Assembly (NCBI RefSeq): GCF_900109045.1
Contig: NZ_FNYL01000003.1
Span: 372,001-436,000 of the forward strand
Reading direction: 5' to 3'
From: Dyadobacter sp. SG02
GTDB taxonomy: Bacteria > Bacteroidota > Bacteroidia > Cytophagales > Spirosomataceae
Length of the DNA: 64,000 bases
This document shows, piece after piece, positions 7,845 through 17,397 of the stretch. Numbering within the stretch: position 1 is the first letter of the stretch; each line of letters starts with the position of its first letter. The translations under genes and the position numbers were made by a program. The notes under the pieces were generated by a model, which was not told the DNA's origin, searched no databases, and was given only the letters and a program-made list of their open reading frames with translations.

Positions 7845-10800
7845 TCACTTTTTCTTCTTACTTTTTTTCTTGCCTGTTTCAACGGGTTCAGGCGCTACTT
7901 TACTCAAATCCTTGATGCGGATGTTCCTGAATTTGAGCTCGGAACCGTGCCCGAGGAATCCGAGATGGCCGCTGGTTCTTTTCAGTCCCGGATGGTCTTT
8001 GTGATCCACGGTGCCGTTTTTGCTGGCTTCGGCGAGGTCGCCGTCGAGGATCACGGTGCCGTTCAGGGTTACCTTGATTTTCGAGCCTTGCACGCGGACT
8101 TCTTCATAGTTCCATTCGCCGATCGGTTTCAGATAGCCTCTTTTGGCAGGGATAATACCGTAAGCCGAGCCGTGGTACTGGTATTCGTGCAAATCCTTGT
8201 AAATCTCCGCTTCGTTGTCCAGAATCTGGATTTCGGTTCCTACGTAAGCCGCGTCGCCTTCCATGGGTGTGCGGATACCCAGGCCGTTGTTCGCACCCGG
8301 CGTAAGCTGGAACTCGAAACGGAAGTCGAAATCGCTGTATTCGTCTTTGGTGTACAGGTTGCCTTTGCCGCCTTTTTTAGGGTCTACCACCAATTCGCCA
8401 TTCTGGATGAAGTAATCGGTTTTGTTGCCAACCCATTCAAACATGTTGGTACCGTCGAACAAAACCTTGAAATCTTCTTTCTGCTCGGCTTCGGGCAATG
8501 TAAATTCCGGGCGCGGGATTTCGCGGACGTAAATATCCCGGTAATGGATTTCGTTGCCGTGCGCCTGCAATTCGAGTTGCTCCTTGGCGAAGATCGGCAG
8601 GTTGCGGTCCCAGTAGTTTTCCAGCACCACATCTTCTACCACATTTTCACCATTCAGATCCACTGACACGCGGTCACCGATCATCGTAATGTGGAAGGTA
8701 TTCCATTCGCCAATCGCATTATCGGCTACTTTCGAAGGCTTGCTCGGGTTTTTCTGGTTGTTATAAAGCCCTCCCGAGCCCACCTGTGCGCCTACGCTCA
8801 CACGTGACGTATCCCAGATCTGTACTTGCGGAGTACCGCGGAGGTAAATGCCCGCATCGCCGTCTTTCTGGATTTGCCAGTCGACGTACATTTCAAAATC
8901 ACCGTATTGTTTTACGGTACAAAGGTTATCGCCATGGCCGGAGAAAACGAGTTCGCCGTCTTTGGCAAACCAGTCTTTGAATGCAGCTTCATCTGCTTTC
9001 TTTTGCTTGAAAGCCAGCGAATCGGCGCTCATTTTGCGGCGTGCGATCGGGTTCTGTACCAAACCCTTCCAACCCGAAAGGTCTTTGCCATTAAACAATG
9101 CTACAAATCCTTCACCGGCAGGCAATTCAGCCAAATGCTTGCGGATCGATTCTCTCTGGTAATCGGCGTCCTGGCCTTTCAAAAGTGGCCCCGCTTTGGT
9201 TAAAAGCTCACGGATTTCGGCGTTGTACAGGTTTTTGTTACTCAATGCAATGTTCATCACTGCCTGCGCTGCCGCTTGTTGTGTACCCGCATTATCCAGG
9301 TATTTGCCGGCCAGTAAGAGGGAATTGAAAGTCCTGTTTCTGCCCAGTTCCTTCAAAATAGCTTCTTTCTGAGCGTCGGTTTTGGCAATCGCCAGCGCTT
9401 CGCGAAGCATAATCACTTTGTTGGCGGCAGTTTTGCCTGATTTTGCGGTCGCGGCTACATAGCCTGTCAGTGCGGCATTGAAATCGTCGGAATCCGCAGC
9501 GCCGCGGGCGATGGTAAGCAATTCTTTGGCAGCGCTTGCGTCCGTCCATGCGGAGAGAGCCGCAATAGCCGACTTTTTCTTCGCTGCGTCGCCGCTTCCG
9601 TAAGCCTCAGCGACCGATTTCAATGCCTGTTTGCCTCCAATACCAGCCAATACTGCAAGGTAATTGCCCTGTTTGTCGGCCGGGGAGGCTTGTATTTGTT
9701 TCAAAACAGCTTCTGTCTGGCTGTTAACATCACCGCTTTCTTTGATCGCCACATTGATGGCGCTCTGCGTAGCGGAAATCTCGTCGGCAGCGGAAACCGT
9801 ATTGAGCAAAGCATACAGCTGTGGCAAATCATTGCCGGTGGCCAGCGATTTCAATGCATTGAAAGCCGATTTCCGGACTTCGGGATTGGTATTCTTCAAT
9901 TGTGCGGAAACAACCGGAAGTTTAGAACTTGCCGCACGCGCAGCCAGCACGTCGATCAACGCCGATTGTGCAGGCGCGGGGACGGTCGGAATAGCCGTTG
10001 CCACCTGATCCACAAGCGTAGCGCCTTTAATCGTCAGCAAGCTGCTTTTTACCGCCGCGATTTCATCCGTATTAGCTGTTTTCAAGACCGGAATCAGTTT
10101 GGCAATGCTGCTTTCCTGTCCGATTCTGCCGGCAGCCCAGATAGCGGCCGTTTTTACTTTGCTATCTTTCGAAGTCAGTGATTTCAAAATGACCGGTAAT
10201 GCGTCTTTCGATTCCGCACGGCCCAGCATCGTGATGATTTCTGCTTGCACCGTGGGGTTAGCCTTTTTGAATGCGTTCAACCAGGGCGTGGTGCCGTCTG
10301 CCATGAGGTATTTCTGGCCGAGTTTCAATGCGGCAGCGCGGTACTGCGCATCGGTGCTCTGCAATGCGCTGACCAGCACGGGCACGGATTCTCTCTTTTT
10401 AATATCCGAATAGATCTTCAACGCGGATGAACGCGTCGCAGACTGCTTCACATCGGGAGTAGCTTTGGTCAACGCGAGCGCCGCCTTTTCAGCTGCGGCG
10501 GCATTGCCATTGGCAGCGAGGTTTGCCAGGTATTTGAGGTAGACTGCCGTAGCATCCGCTTCGTCGTAACCATAAGCGGCTTTCTGTGCAGCTCCCGCGA
10601 GAATGTTTTCCGAAGAAGCAGCGCCTATTTCAGAAAGCGCATAAAGGCTAACCTTGCGCAGTTTCAAATCAGGGCTCGTGGCGGATTTTTCGATAGCCGG
10701 AGCAGCGTCTTTATTGTGGCTTCCGCCCAATGCCTCGGTGATCGCGAGTTGTGGGCTTCCGCTTGCATTACCAAGCGCCTGGAGCAACGCGGCACCCGCT

Positions 10801-11282
10801 GCCGGTGAGCCAATGCGCGATAATGTCCGGGCGGCAGGTTGTGAAAGCCTTTCGTCTTTGAGATACCCTTTCAAAACGTCCACCGACTCATCTTTACCAA
10901 CCGTTTGCAACTGGTAAATCAGGAAGTTTTTGCTGTCGGGGTCACTTACTTTGGACAACGCTTCGCCGTAAGCTTCGGCCGCTTCTTTGCGCAATGCCTC
11001 TTTGCCGGCCTGAGACGCATAATAGGTGAAACCACCCAGTGCATACTGAATTTTGGTATTATCTCCCTTGCCGGGCGGCGTTAACATGGACGCGATCTGC
11101 ACCAGTCCGGGCTTGCCGAGCTGCGCAAGTTCTTCCATGTTTTTCTTCAATGCCGACTCGTTTTGGGAAGGGAGCCTGGATAACACCGCTTTGACTTTGG
11201 CGTCGAGCGAATTATCAGATTGGGCCATGAGCTGCGAGGAAGCCAGGCAGAGGGCCATGATAGGGTAAAGTCTTTTTTTCAT
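7845..11282 (-). CDS. Secreted HEAT-repeat protein with two C-terminal DUF1080 (3-keto-disaccharide hydrolase) domains
   Basis: An 1145-aa exported protein. Residues 1-20 are a signal peptide ending in LMA. Residues about 30-700 are Ala/Lys-rich helical HEAT-like repeats. Two DUF1080 concanavalin-like domains follow, beginning near 720 (FVALFNGKDLSGWKG) and 936 (FKVLFDGTNMFEWVG); the tail is Lys-rich. DUF1080 members have been shown to hydrolyse 3-keto-glycosides produced by Gfo/Idh/MocA dehydrogenases, and such an oxidoreductase lies 54 bp upstream in the same operon. From this I infer a periplasmic or surface role in glycan breakdown by oxidation and elimination. The HEAT part may be a binding scaffold. 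Substrate unknown. Confidence 0.85.
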   Translation of the reverse strand: MKKRLYPIMALCLASSQLMAQSDNSLDAKVKAVLSRLPSQNESALKKNMEELAQLGKPGLVQIASMLTPPGKGDNTKIQYALGGFTYYASQAGKEALRKEAAEAYGEALSKVSDPDSKNFLIYQLQTVGKDESVDVLKGYLKDERLSQPAARTLSRIGSPAAGAALLQALGNASGSPQLAITEALGGSHNKDAAPAIEKSATSPDLKLRKVSLYALSEIGAASSENILAGAAQKAAYGYDEADATAVYLKYLANLAANGNAAAAEKAALALTKATPDVKQSATRSSALKIYSDIKKRESVPVLVSALQSTDAQYRAAALKLGQKYLMADGTTPWLNAFKKANPTVQAEIITMLGRAESKDALPVILKSLTSKDSKVKTAAIWAAGRIGQESSIAKLIPVLKTANTDEIAAVKSSLLTIKGATLVDQVATAIPTVPAPAQSALIDVLAARAASSKLPVVSAQLKNTNPEVRKSAFNALKSLATGNDLPQLYALLNTVSAADEISATQSAINVAIKESGDVNSQTEAVLKQIQASPADKQGNYLAVLAGIGGKQALKSVAEAYGSGDAAKKKSAIAALSAWTDASAAKELLTIARGAADSDDFNAALTGYVAATAKSGKTAANKVIMLREALAIAKTDAQKEAILKELGRNRTFNSLLLAGKYLDNAGTQQAAAQAVMNIALSNKNLYNAEIRELLTKAGPLLKGQDADYQRESIRKHLAELPAGEGFVALFNGKDLSGWKGLVQNPIARRKMSADSLAFKQKKADEAAFKDWFAKDGELVFSGHGDNLCTVKQYGDFEMYVDWQIQKDGDAGIYLRGTPQVQIWDTSRVSVGAQVGSGGLYNNQKNPSKPSKVADNAIGEWNTFHITMIGDRVSVDLNGENVVEDVVLENYWDRNLPIFAKEQLELQAHGNEIHYRDIYVREIPRPEFTLPEAEQKEDFKVLFDGTNMFEWVGNKTDYFIQNGELVVDPKKGGKGNLYTKDEYSDFDFRFEFQLTPGANNGLGIRTPMEGDAAYVGTEIQILDNEAEIYKDLHEYQYHGSAYGIIPAKRGYLKPIGEWNYEEVRVQGSKIKVTLNGTVILDGDLAEASKNGTVDHKDHPGLKRTSGHLGFLGHGSELKFRNIRIKDLSKVAPEPVETGKKKSKKKK

Positions 11283-11336
11283 CGGATATGCCGGAACTGC
11301 CGGCCGTAAAGGCTCGTCAGTGTAGCTGTTAGGTTC

Positions 11337-12611
11337 TTAAATGGTCCAGGGAGCGCGCATAGGCTGGTTGATCAGCCGGTTTGCACCTTCGTCGTCGATA
11401 AATTCCTGCTTGTCCGGATCGAATTTCAATGAGCGGCCCAGGCGCAATGCAATGAGGCCCATGTTCACGATCGTGCAGGAGCGATGACCGTTCTCTTCGT
11501 TCAATGCGAACTTTTTACGGTTTTTAACGGCATCCACGAAGTCGGTAACCTGCGGCTCGGGATCGGGGAACGCAGCGAGTTTCTTTTCCAGATCCGGAAT
11601 ATCCGATTTGAAATTTTGATAGAGTTTGCCTTTCGGGCCTTCGATGTAAGCCACTTTGTCGTCTTTGGCCTCGCCGTCGAGCACGATCTGGCAGCCGTCG
11701 GCGTAGGTATAGGTAATGCGGCGCCAGGTGCCTACCGCTTCGGTATGCTGTTGCGGGGCGTCCACTTCCACGCTTACGGGGCTGGTATCGTCTTTGCCGA
11801 GGAAATATTGAATAGGGTCGATGTAATGCTGGCCCATATCGCCCAATCCACCGCCATCGTAATCCCAATAGCCGCGGAATGTCTGGTGTACACGGTGTTC
11901 GCTGTACGGTTTGTAGGGCGCTGGTCCTAGCCACATATCATAGTCGAGCTCGGCCGGTACTTGCTGAGGCGCATTATTTGTTTTACCTACCCAATAAAAT
12001 TTCCAGTCGAAGCCGGTATGCTTGCTCACGGTAACCTTCAATGGCCAGCCGAGCAATCCGCTCTGAACGAGCTTTTTAATAGGTTTGACAGTAGTATTCA
12101 TCCCGTAGAAATTGCTTTCGAAACGGAACCAGGTATTGAGACGGAACACGCGTCCATGCTGCTGGACAGCCTCGACGAGGCGCTTGCCTTCGCCGATCGT
12201 GCGGGTCATCGGTTTCTCGCACCACACATCCTTACCAGCGCGGGCTGCATCGGCGGCGATAATGCCGTGCCAATGCGGAGGCGTCGCTACGTGTACGATG
12301 TCCACCTCGGGAAGCTGGATCAACTCGCGGTAGTCAGAGAAGGTTTTGACGCCCTTATCGACCATATTGACGGCAATATCGAGGTGCTTTTTGTCCACAT
12401 CACACAATGCGACCACCTTGGTACCTGCGTACGGGATGTGGCCGCGGCCCATCGAGCCGGTGCCGACGATGGCTTTGGTGAGCGTGTCGCTCGGAGCGAG
12501 GTAACCTTTCCCCAGCACATGACGGGGAACGATCGAAAACGTTGCCAGCGTCGCCAGCGAGCCTTTGATAAAGCTCCGCCGCGAGGCTGAAGTTCCTTTC
12601 TCTTCTTTCAT
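11337..12611 (-). CDS. Tat-exported Gfo/Idh/MocA family oxidoreductase
   Basis: A 424-aa NAD(P)-dependent oxidoreductase. The N-terminus carries a twin-arginine signal (SRRSFIKG, then a hydrophobic stretch), so the folded, cofactor-loaded enzyme is probably exported. The Rossmann motif IVGTGSMGRGH is near residue 48 and the family EKP signature (CEKPMT) near 132. A conserved C-terminal region with GGGLGDMGQHYID is also typical. Together with the downstream DUF1080 protein this suggests oxidation of the C3 hydroxyl of a glycoside followed by keto-glycoside hydrolysis; this pathway assignment is inference from family and neighbourhood. Confidence 0.88.
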   Translation of the reverse strand: MKEEKGTSASRRSFIKGSLATLATFSIVPRHVLGKGYLAPSDTLTKAIVGTGSMGRGHIPYAGTKVVALCDVDKKHLDIAVNMVDKGVKTFSDYRELIQLPEVDIVHVATPPHWHGIIAADAARAGKDVWCEKPMTRTIGEGKRLVEAVQQHGRVFRLNTWFRFESNFYGMNTTVKPIKKLVQSGLLGWPLKVTVSKHTGFDWKFYWVGKTNNAPQQVPAELDYDMWLGPAPYKPYSEHRVHQTFRGYWDYDGGGLGDMGQHYIDPIQYFLGKDDTSPVSVEVDAPQQHTEAVGTWRRITYTYADGCQIVLDGEAKDDKVAYIEGPKGKLYQNFKSDIPDLEKKLAAFPDPEPQVTDFVDAVKNRKKFALNEENGHRSCTIVNMGLIALRLGRSLKFDPDKQEFIDDEGANRLINQPMRAPWTI

Positions 12612-12746
12612 TCGTTAAGGTTCTTTTAGGAAGAAATATGATTGTTTAGTGCTTGTGAAATTAGGACAATATTCAGAATGCACCAAAGCATTCCCGGGCA
12701 TTACCCGATATAAATGGGCTAAGGCTGCGGAATAAGCTATAAAATC

Positions 12747-12778
12747 ATAAAAAACGGGCAATACGCGCTGCGTGCTCG
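12747..12778 (-). terminator. Possible terminator of the carboxylase gene
   Basis: Immediately after the stop codon the minus strand can fold ACGAGC-ACGC-AGC-GCGT-ATTGCCCGT into an imperfect hairpin followed by six T. The outer stem has a mismatch, so the call is moderate. Confidence 0.45.
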
Positions 12779-14338
12779 TTACAATGGAATATTGCCGTGC
12801 TTCTTTTTAGGTAGCACATCGACCTTGTTTTCGAGCATTTCGAAGGCCCGGATGAGCTTCGCGCGGGTCTGATCGGGGTAAATCACCTCGTCAATGTAGC
12901 CACGGTGCGCGGCCCGGTAGGGATTGGCAAATTTGGTGGTATAATCGTCTACCTTTTCCTTCAATTTCTCCGCCGGATTTTCCGCCTGCGCGATCTCGCG
13001 TTTGAAGATAATTTCTGCTGCGCCACTCGCGCCCATGACCGCGATTTCGGCGGAGGGCCAGGCGAAGTTCATATCCGCGCCGATATGTTTGGAGTTCATC
13101 ACATCGTACGCGCCCCCGTATGCCTTACGCGTGATCACGGTAATGCGCGGGACGGTGGCTTCGCAGAATGCATAGAGCAATTTCGCGCCATTGCTGATGA
13201 TCGCATTCCACTCCTGGTCGGTGCCGGGGAGGAAGCCGGGAACGTCTTCCAAAACCAATAATGGGATATTGAAACAATCGCAAAACCGTACAAAACGTGC
13301 CGCTTTCTGGCTTGCGTGGATGTCCAGCACGCCTGCGAGCACGGCAGGCTGGTTGGCTACAATGCCGATGCTCCGACCGGCAATGCGCGAGAAGCCAACG
13401 ACGATATTTTCGGCGAAATTTTCGTGTACTTCAAAAAAGCTGTCGGGATCGGAAAGCTCGGTGATGACTTCCCGCATGTCGTAGGGCTGATTTGCATTCT
13501 CCGGAATGAGCGTGTTCAATGCGGGCCGGAGCTCGTTGCCGGGCGTGTAGGGATACCTCGGCGCATCGTCCTCGCAATTTTGCGGCATATAGCTGAGCAA
13601 CTTTTTGATCGCCAGCAGGCATTCCACTTCATTGGCGGACACAAAATGGGTTACCCCCGATTTTGTAGCATGCGTCATCGCGCCGCCGAGTTCCTCCGAA
13701 GTTACTTCTTCATGCGTGACCGTTTTCACCACATTGGGCCCCGTCACGAACATATAGCTCGTGTTTTCCACCATCAATATAAAATCGGTGATCGCAGGAG
13801 AATATACGGCGCCGCCTGCGCAAGGCCCCATTACCGCGGAAATTTGAGGTATGACGCCGGAAGCCAGGGTGTTTTTATAAAAAATATCCGCATAACCCGC
13901 CAGTGACAGCACACCCTCCTGAATGCGTGCGCCACCCGAGTCGTTCAGACCGATGAGCGGGGCGCCGTTTTTCATGGCGAGATCCATCAGCTTACAGATT
14001 TTTTCGGCATGGGTTTCGGAAAGCGATCCGCCGAAAACCGTGAAATCCTGGGCAAAAACATACACCAGACGGCCATTCACCTTGCCGTAACCGGTGACGA
14101 CGCCATCGCCCAGGTAATGCTCCTTGTCCAGCCCGAAATCCTTGCTGCGGTGCATCACAAACCGGCCTATTTCTTCGAAAGAACCTTTGTCGAGCAGAAT
14201 GGAAATGCGTTCGCGGGCCGTGAGTTTGCCCTTTGCGTGTTGTGCCTGGATCCTGTTTTCACCGCCGCCCAGCTCAGCCTCAGCATTTTTTTGATCTAAA
14301 AGTTCTTTTTTTGAAACAGCGGCTGATCGGGATTCCAT
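12779..14338 (-). CDS. Acyl-CoA carboxylase carboxyltransferase (beta) subunit
   Basis: A 519-aa biotin-dependent carboxyltransferase of the propionyl/methylmalonyl-CoA carboxylase type, which moves carboxyl from carboxybiotin to an acyl-CoA. Both crotonase-like halves are present: the N half with [12 protein letters not shown] near residue 107 and the oxyanion segment GGARIQEG near 135, and the C half with [13 protein letters not shown] near 364 and GGAYDVMNS near 406. It is monocistronic here; no biotin carboxylase or biotin carrier gene is adjacent, so its partners must lie elsewhere. Exact acyl-CoA specificity is not readable. Confidence 0.9.
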   Translation of the reverse strand: MESRSAAVSKKELLDQKNAEAELGGGENRIQAQHAKGKLTARERISILLDKGSFEEIGRFVMHRSKDFGLDKEHYLGDGVVTGYGKVNGRLVYVFAQDFTVFGGSLSETHAEKICKLMDLAMKNGAPLIGLNDSGGARIQEGVLSLAGYADIFYKNTLASGVIPQISAVMGPCAGGAVYSPAITDFILMVENTSYMFVTGPNVVKTVTHEEVTSEELGGAMTHATKSGVTHFVSANEVECLLAIKKLLSYMPQNCEDDAPRYPYTPGNELRPALNTLIPENANQPYDMREVITELSDPDSFFEVHENFAENIVVGFSRIAGRSIGIVANQPAVLAGVLDIHASQKAARFVRFCDCFNIPLLVLEDVPGFLPGTDQEWNAIISNGAKLLYAFCEATVPRITVITRKAYGGAYDVMNSKHIGADMNFAWPSAEIAVMGASGAAEIIFKREIAQAENPAEKLKEKVDDYTTKFANPYRAAHRGYIDEVIYPDQTRAKLIRAFEMLENKVDVLPKKKHGNIPL

Positions 14339-14417
14339 GTAATGCGGGGATATGGTTACATTTGTTGGTGAACGGTTATAAATATAGCTGCATTTTAATG
14401 ATTCGGGAAATTATTGG

Positions 14418-15491
14418 ATGTTTATGAGGTCGACAGGCTGCGGTTTGCTTTTCCTGCTCACATGGCTTTATTCGCCCTGGAATGCAACTTTCGCCCAGGT
14501 GACGGGCGGCCGCACGCGACTCGATTTCCTGCAATTACCCGCCCAGGCGCGTAGTACTGCATTGGGTTCCAACCACATCACCGCGCAAGGCAACGATCCC
14601 GCATTGTTTCTCCAAAACCCCGCATTGCTCGATTCATCGAAGATCAATAACGTGTCGCTCAACCTGATGCCCTATTTGGCGGATACCAAATTCGTGAATA
14701 TGGGTTATGCCAACCGGATTCGCAAAACCGACGGGATATGGGCGGTAGGGCTGCAATACCTGAACTACGGCACGATGCAGGAAACGGACGACATAGGCAA
14801 CGTGGTAGGGGAGTTCCGCGCCGCGGATTACGGCCTTTCCGCTGGTTACGGGCACACGCTGGGTGCATTCACATTAGGCGCAACGGCCAAGTTCGTGGGC
14901 GCATCGATTGAAAGTTACCAGACCTGGGGTATGGCTTTCGACATCGGCGCTACATTCCGGCACCCGCGGGAAGACCTGACGATCGGTTTCGTCGCCAAAA
15001 ACTTCGGGTTTTTAAAGCAAAACTACAATGCCGCCGGCACGCCGGTATTGCCGTTGGATATGCGGATCGGTGTTACTTTCAAACCTGAATATATGCCCAT
15101 CCGGGTGTCGCTCACGGCCCATCACCTGAACCGGTTCGATATGGTTTACAATGATCCTGACCTGTTTTATACTTATGATCTGAATGGTAATAAGTTGCCT
15201 AAAAAGGTAGGGATCGCCGAGAAACTAGGCAGGCATTTATCGCTGGGCGCGGAGATATTGGCACACCCGAACTTCCGGATTCTGCTAGGTTACGACCATT
15301 TGAAAAGGCAGGAACTCCGCCTGACAAATCGCGGAGCATTAGCCGGATTCTCGTTCGGCGCCTGGCTGCGCATTAAGCGGTTCGAAATAGGCTACGGCCG
15401 CGCGCAATACGTGCCCGGCTTCGGCAGTAACTCACTGTCAATTGTGATGAATTTCAAAAACGGGTTTGTTAAGGAACGGGGGCATTTATAG
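14418..15491 (+). CDS. porQ: Type IX secretion system outer-membrane protein PorQ
   Basis: A 357-aa outer-membrane beta-barrel protein with a signal peptide ending near FAQ (residue 26). The opening FLQLPAQARSTALGSNHIT and QNPALLDSS segments are characteristic of PorQ, a type IX secretion component that with PorZ and PorU attaches or processes cargo at the cell surface in gliding and polysaccharide-degrading Bacteroidota. The rest alternates short polar and hydrophobic strands as expected for a PorV-like barrel. A -7 match TACATTTG lies at 14357-14364. Its last codons (His-Leu-stop) fall inside the decamer array that follows. Confidence 0.85.
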   Translation: MFMRSTGCGLLFLLTWLYSPWNATFAQVTGGRTRLDFLQLPAQARSTALGSNHITAQGNDPALFLQNPALLDSSKINNVSLNLMPYLADTKFVNMGYANRIRKTDGIWAVGLQYLNYGTMQETDDIGNVVGEFRAADYGLSAGYGHTLGAFTLGATAKFVGASIESYQTWGMAFDIGATFRHPREDLTIGFVAKNFGFLKQNYNAAGTPVLPLDMRIGVTFKPEYMPIRVSLTAHHLNRFDMVYNDPDLFYTYDLNGNKLPKKVGIAEKLGRHLSLGAEILAHPNFRILLGYDHLKRQELRLTNRGALAGFSFGAWLRIKRFEIGYGRAQYVPGFGSNSLSIVMNFKNGFVKERGHL

Positions 15492-15790
15492 TCAAGAGTG
15501 GTCATTTGTAGTCAGGGGTAGTCATTTATAGTCAAGAGTGGTCATTTGTGGTCAGGGGTAGTCATTTATAGTCAAAAATGGTCATTTACAGTCATTGGTT
15601 GTTTCTCAAATGAGTCGAGAATTTTGACAATACCTGACCAGGCCTGACAACACTTGACAACAGCTGACAAAACTTGACAACACTTGACCACACCTGACTA
15701 CTCTTGACAACACTTAACAACAGCTGACTACACTTGACAACTCTTGACAACAGCTGACAACACTTGACCACACCTGATTACACCTCACCA
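15481..15790. repeat. Decamer array: about 31 in-phase 10-bp units in two inverted halves
   Basis: From 15481 to 15600 each 10-bp unit begins GTCA (for example GTCATTTATA, GTCAAGAGTG, GTCAGGGGTA), with a superimposed 40-bp period: 15491-15530 and 15531-15570 differ at one base. From 15621 to 15790 units carry TGAC or a close variant at positions 5-8 (CACTTGACAA, CAGCTGACAA, CACCTGACTA). TGAC is the reverse complement of GTCA, so the halves are inverted around a 20-bp centre at 15601-15620 while the 10-bp phase is kept throughout. The array runs into both convergent genes: it contains the porQ stop and the stop and last codons of the ABC gene. No spacers, so not CRISPR. Confidence 0.9.
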
Positions 15791-17283
15791 TCAGCCACCC
15801 TGCCGTTCGCGAGTCTGAGGTAATGCGTCACACAGCTGGGGATCTCGTTTGGATAATGGGAAACGTAGATCAACGTCCGCTGATCGGTATCGCAAATAGC
15901 ATTCACAACGGATTTGAAGTAGTCGATCGCGTCGGTGTCGAGGCCCTGGCAAGGTTCGTCTAGTATCAATAGCGGCGGGTTTTTGACCAGTGCGCGCGCC
16001 AGCAGAACCATTCTCTGCTGACCTTTTGAAAGTTGCGAGAAATCCTTTTCGATCAAATCATGCACGTGAAGCAGTTCAGCTACTTCATGCACGCGCTCGA
16101 TTTGTGTTTCGGTGAGTTTTTTAAAGAAGACACCCGTAGCGTCGAAAAAGCCGGAGGCAATGGTTTTGAAAACCGTTGTGTTTCTCGGGAAATACAAATG
16201 CAGTTCCGGCGAAACGTGCCCGATTTTCTGCTTGATATCCCAGATCGACGCGCCTGCGCCGCCCCGTTTTTGATCGAACAAATCATAATCATTCGCAAAA
16301 CGCTGCGGATTGTCGGCCGTGATAATGCTCAGTAGTGTCGATTTACCGGAACCGTTTGGGCCAGATAACGCCCATTTCTCTCCTTTTGCAATCTTCCAGT
16401 TCACACTGTCGAGGATCTGATCTTCGCCATATTTGACACGGATGTTCCTCAAATCCAGTGCATATTGAAAACCGGTGAATTCGGGATGGCCGAAATGTGC
16501 CAGTTTCTGCGGATCGGGCTGCGGGAAATGGGGACTATGCGCTCCGGTGGTTTTGAACTGCGCCACAGGCTTCGTCGCAGCTATTTTGCCGGCTTCCAGT
16601 TCCAGTACATCGGTAATGCACGGCGGGATTTCGGTGGCTGTGGTTGCCATAATGATCGTTACGCCATGTTGGGCCAGTTCAGTCAATGCATTGCGAAGTA
16701 CCTCACGCGAATGCACGTCGAGACCGCTGAATGCGTTGTCAAGCATTAATACTTTTGGTTTTTTTAAAAGGGATTTGGCCAAAAGCATTCTTCTCGTTTC
16801 GCCATTGGAGAGCGTCACAAACGGGTGATCGAGCAAATGGGTGATGGATAGCAGCCTGCTCACGCGTGCCAGTTCTTCATCGCTGATTTTTGACGGCTCT
16901 AACTTCACGGATTTATCATCCACGGTTCCTACCGGTCTTAGCTGATCGGTCAAAATCGCACGCACGCTGGGTGCGCGCTCGGACTCGTACGCGTGGAAGC
17001 GTTGCTGGTAGTACTCGGCGCCGGCGCTCACGATGCGGTTGAACGAGTAATCATTAGAGGCAAGCTCAATATTTTCACGAATGGGCGTCGTCCAGTCATA
17101 GGCGATTTTGCCTGTCAGCACGGGCCATTTGCCCGCGATCACTTCCAGTAGCACCGACTTGCCGGAGCCATTCGGACCAATAATCGCCCAGTTTTTCCCT
17201 TGTTCAATATGCCAGTTAATGTCAGAAAGGACTGTTGATTCGTATTTGCGGACGGATACGTTTTGAAGCGAAATGAGTGTCAT
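15778..17283 (-). CDS. ModF/PhrA-like protein with two fused ABC ATPase domains
   Basis: A 501-aa cytosolic protein of two ABC ATPase modules, each with Walker A GPNGSGKS (near residues 41 and 313), a signature region (LSNGETRRM and LSKGQQRM) and Walker B (VLMLDNAFSGLD, LLILDEPCQGLD). This is the ModF/PhrA arrangement; E. coli ModF is linked to the molybdate locus but has no known transport role, and no permease is adjacent here. I place the start at 17283 (MTLISLQNVSV): a longer frame to 17349 would run through the terminator of the PfpI gene. The C-terminal codons overlap the decamer array. Confidence 0.85.
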   Translation of the reverse strand: MTLISLQNVSVRKYESTVLSDINWHIEQGKNWAIIGPNGSGKSVLLEVIAGKWPVLTGKIAYDWTTPIRENIELASNDYSFNRIVSAGAEYYQQRFHAYESERAPSVRAILTDQLRPVGTVDDKSVKLEPSKISDEELARVSRLLSITHLLDHPFVTLSNGETRRMLLAKSLLKKPKVLMLDNAFSGLDVHSREVLRNALTELAQHGVTIIMATTATEIPPCITDVLELEAGKIAATKPVAQFKTTGAHSPHFPQPDPQKLAHFGHPEFTGFQYALDLRNIRVKYGEDQILDSVNWKIAKGEKWALSGPNGSGKSTLLSIITADNPQRFANDYDLFDQKRGGAGASIWDIKQKIGHVSPELHLYFPRNTTVFKTIASGFFDATGVFFKKLTETQIERVHEVAELLHVHDLIEKDFSQLSKGQQRMVLLARALVKNPPLLILDEPCQGLDTDAIDYFKSVVNAICDTDQRTLIYVSHYPNEIPSCVTHYLRLANGRVADGEV

Positions 17284-17340
17284 GCGAAAACCAGGTAATG
17301 AAAGGGCAAATACCAAAATTTTAGCCTCAAATGGAAACAA

Positions 17341-17366
17341 AAAGAGCATCCGTTGCGGGATGCCCT
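17341..17366 (-). terminator. Terminator of the PfpI-family gene
   Basis: On the minus strand GCATCC and GGATGC (17346-17351 and 17358-17363) form a short hairpin with loop CGCAA, followed by TTTTTG. It lies 32 bp past the PfpI stop codon and supports the shorter start chosen for the ABC gene. Confidence 0.65.
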
Positions 17367-17397
17367 TGCTAAGCGTTTGAATCAGTGACTAATGGGA

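Noticed and set aside
7676..7882. Minus-strand 68-codon frame upstream of the RRM gene
   Set aside because: It begins inside the HEAT/DUF1080 gene and passes its terminator.
15621..15780. Many TTGACA-like -35 boxes in the right half of the decamer array
   Set aside because: They arise from the repeat unit, have no paired -10 at fixed spacing, and Bacteroidota use TTG/TAnnTTTG promoters rather than TTGACA/TATAAT.
15481..15790. CRISPR array
   Set aside because: Units are 10 bp, contiguous and without unique spacers, and no cas genes are near.
17284..17349. N-terminal extension of 22 residues for the ABC protein
   Set aside because: It would include the terminator of the PfpI gene and lacks similarity to the family start.
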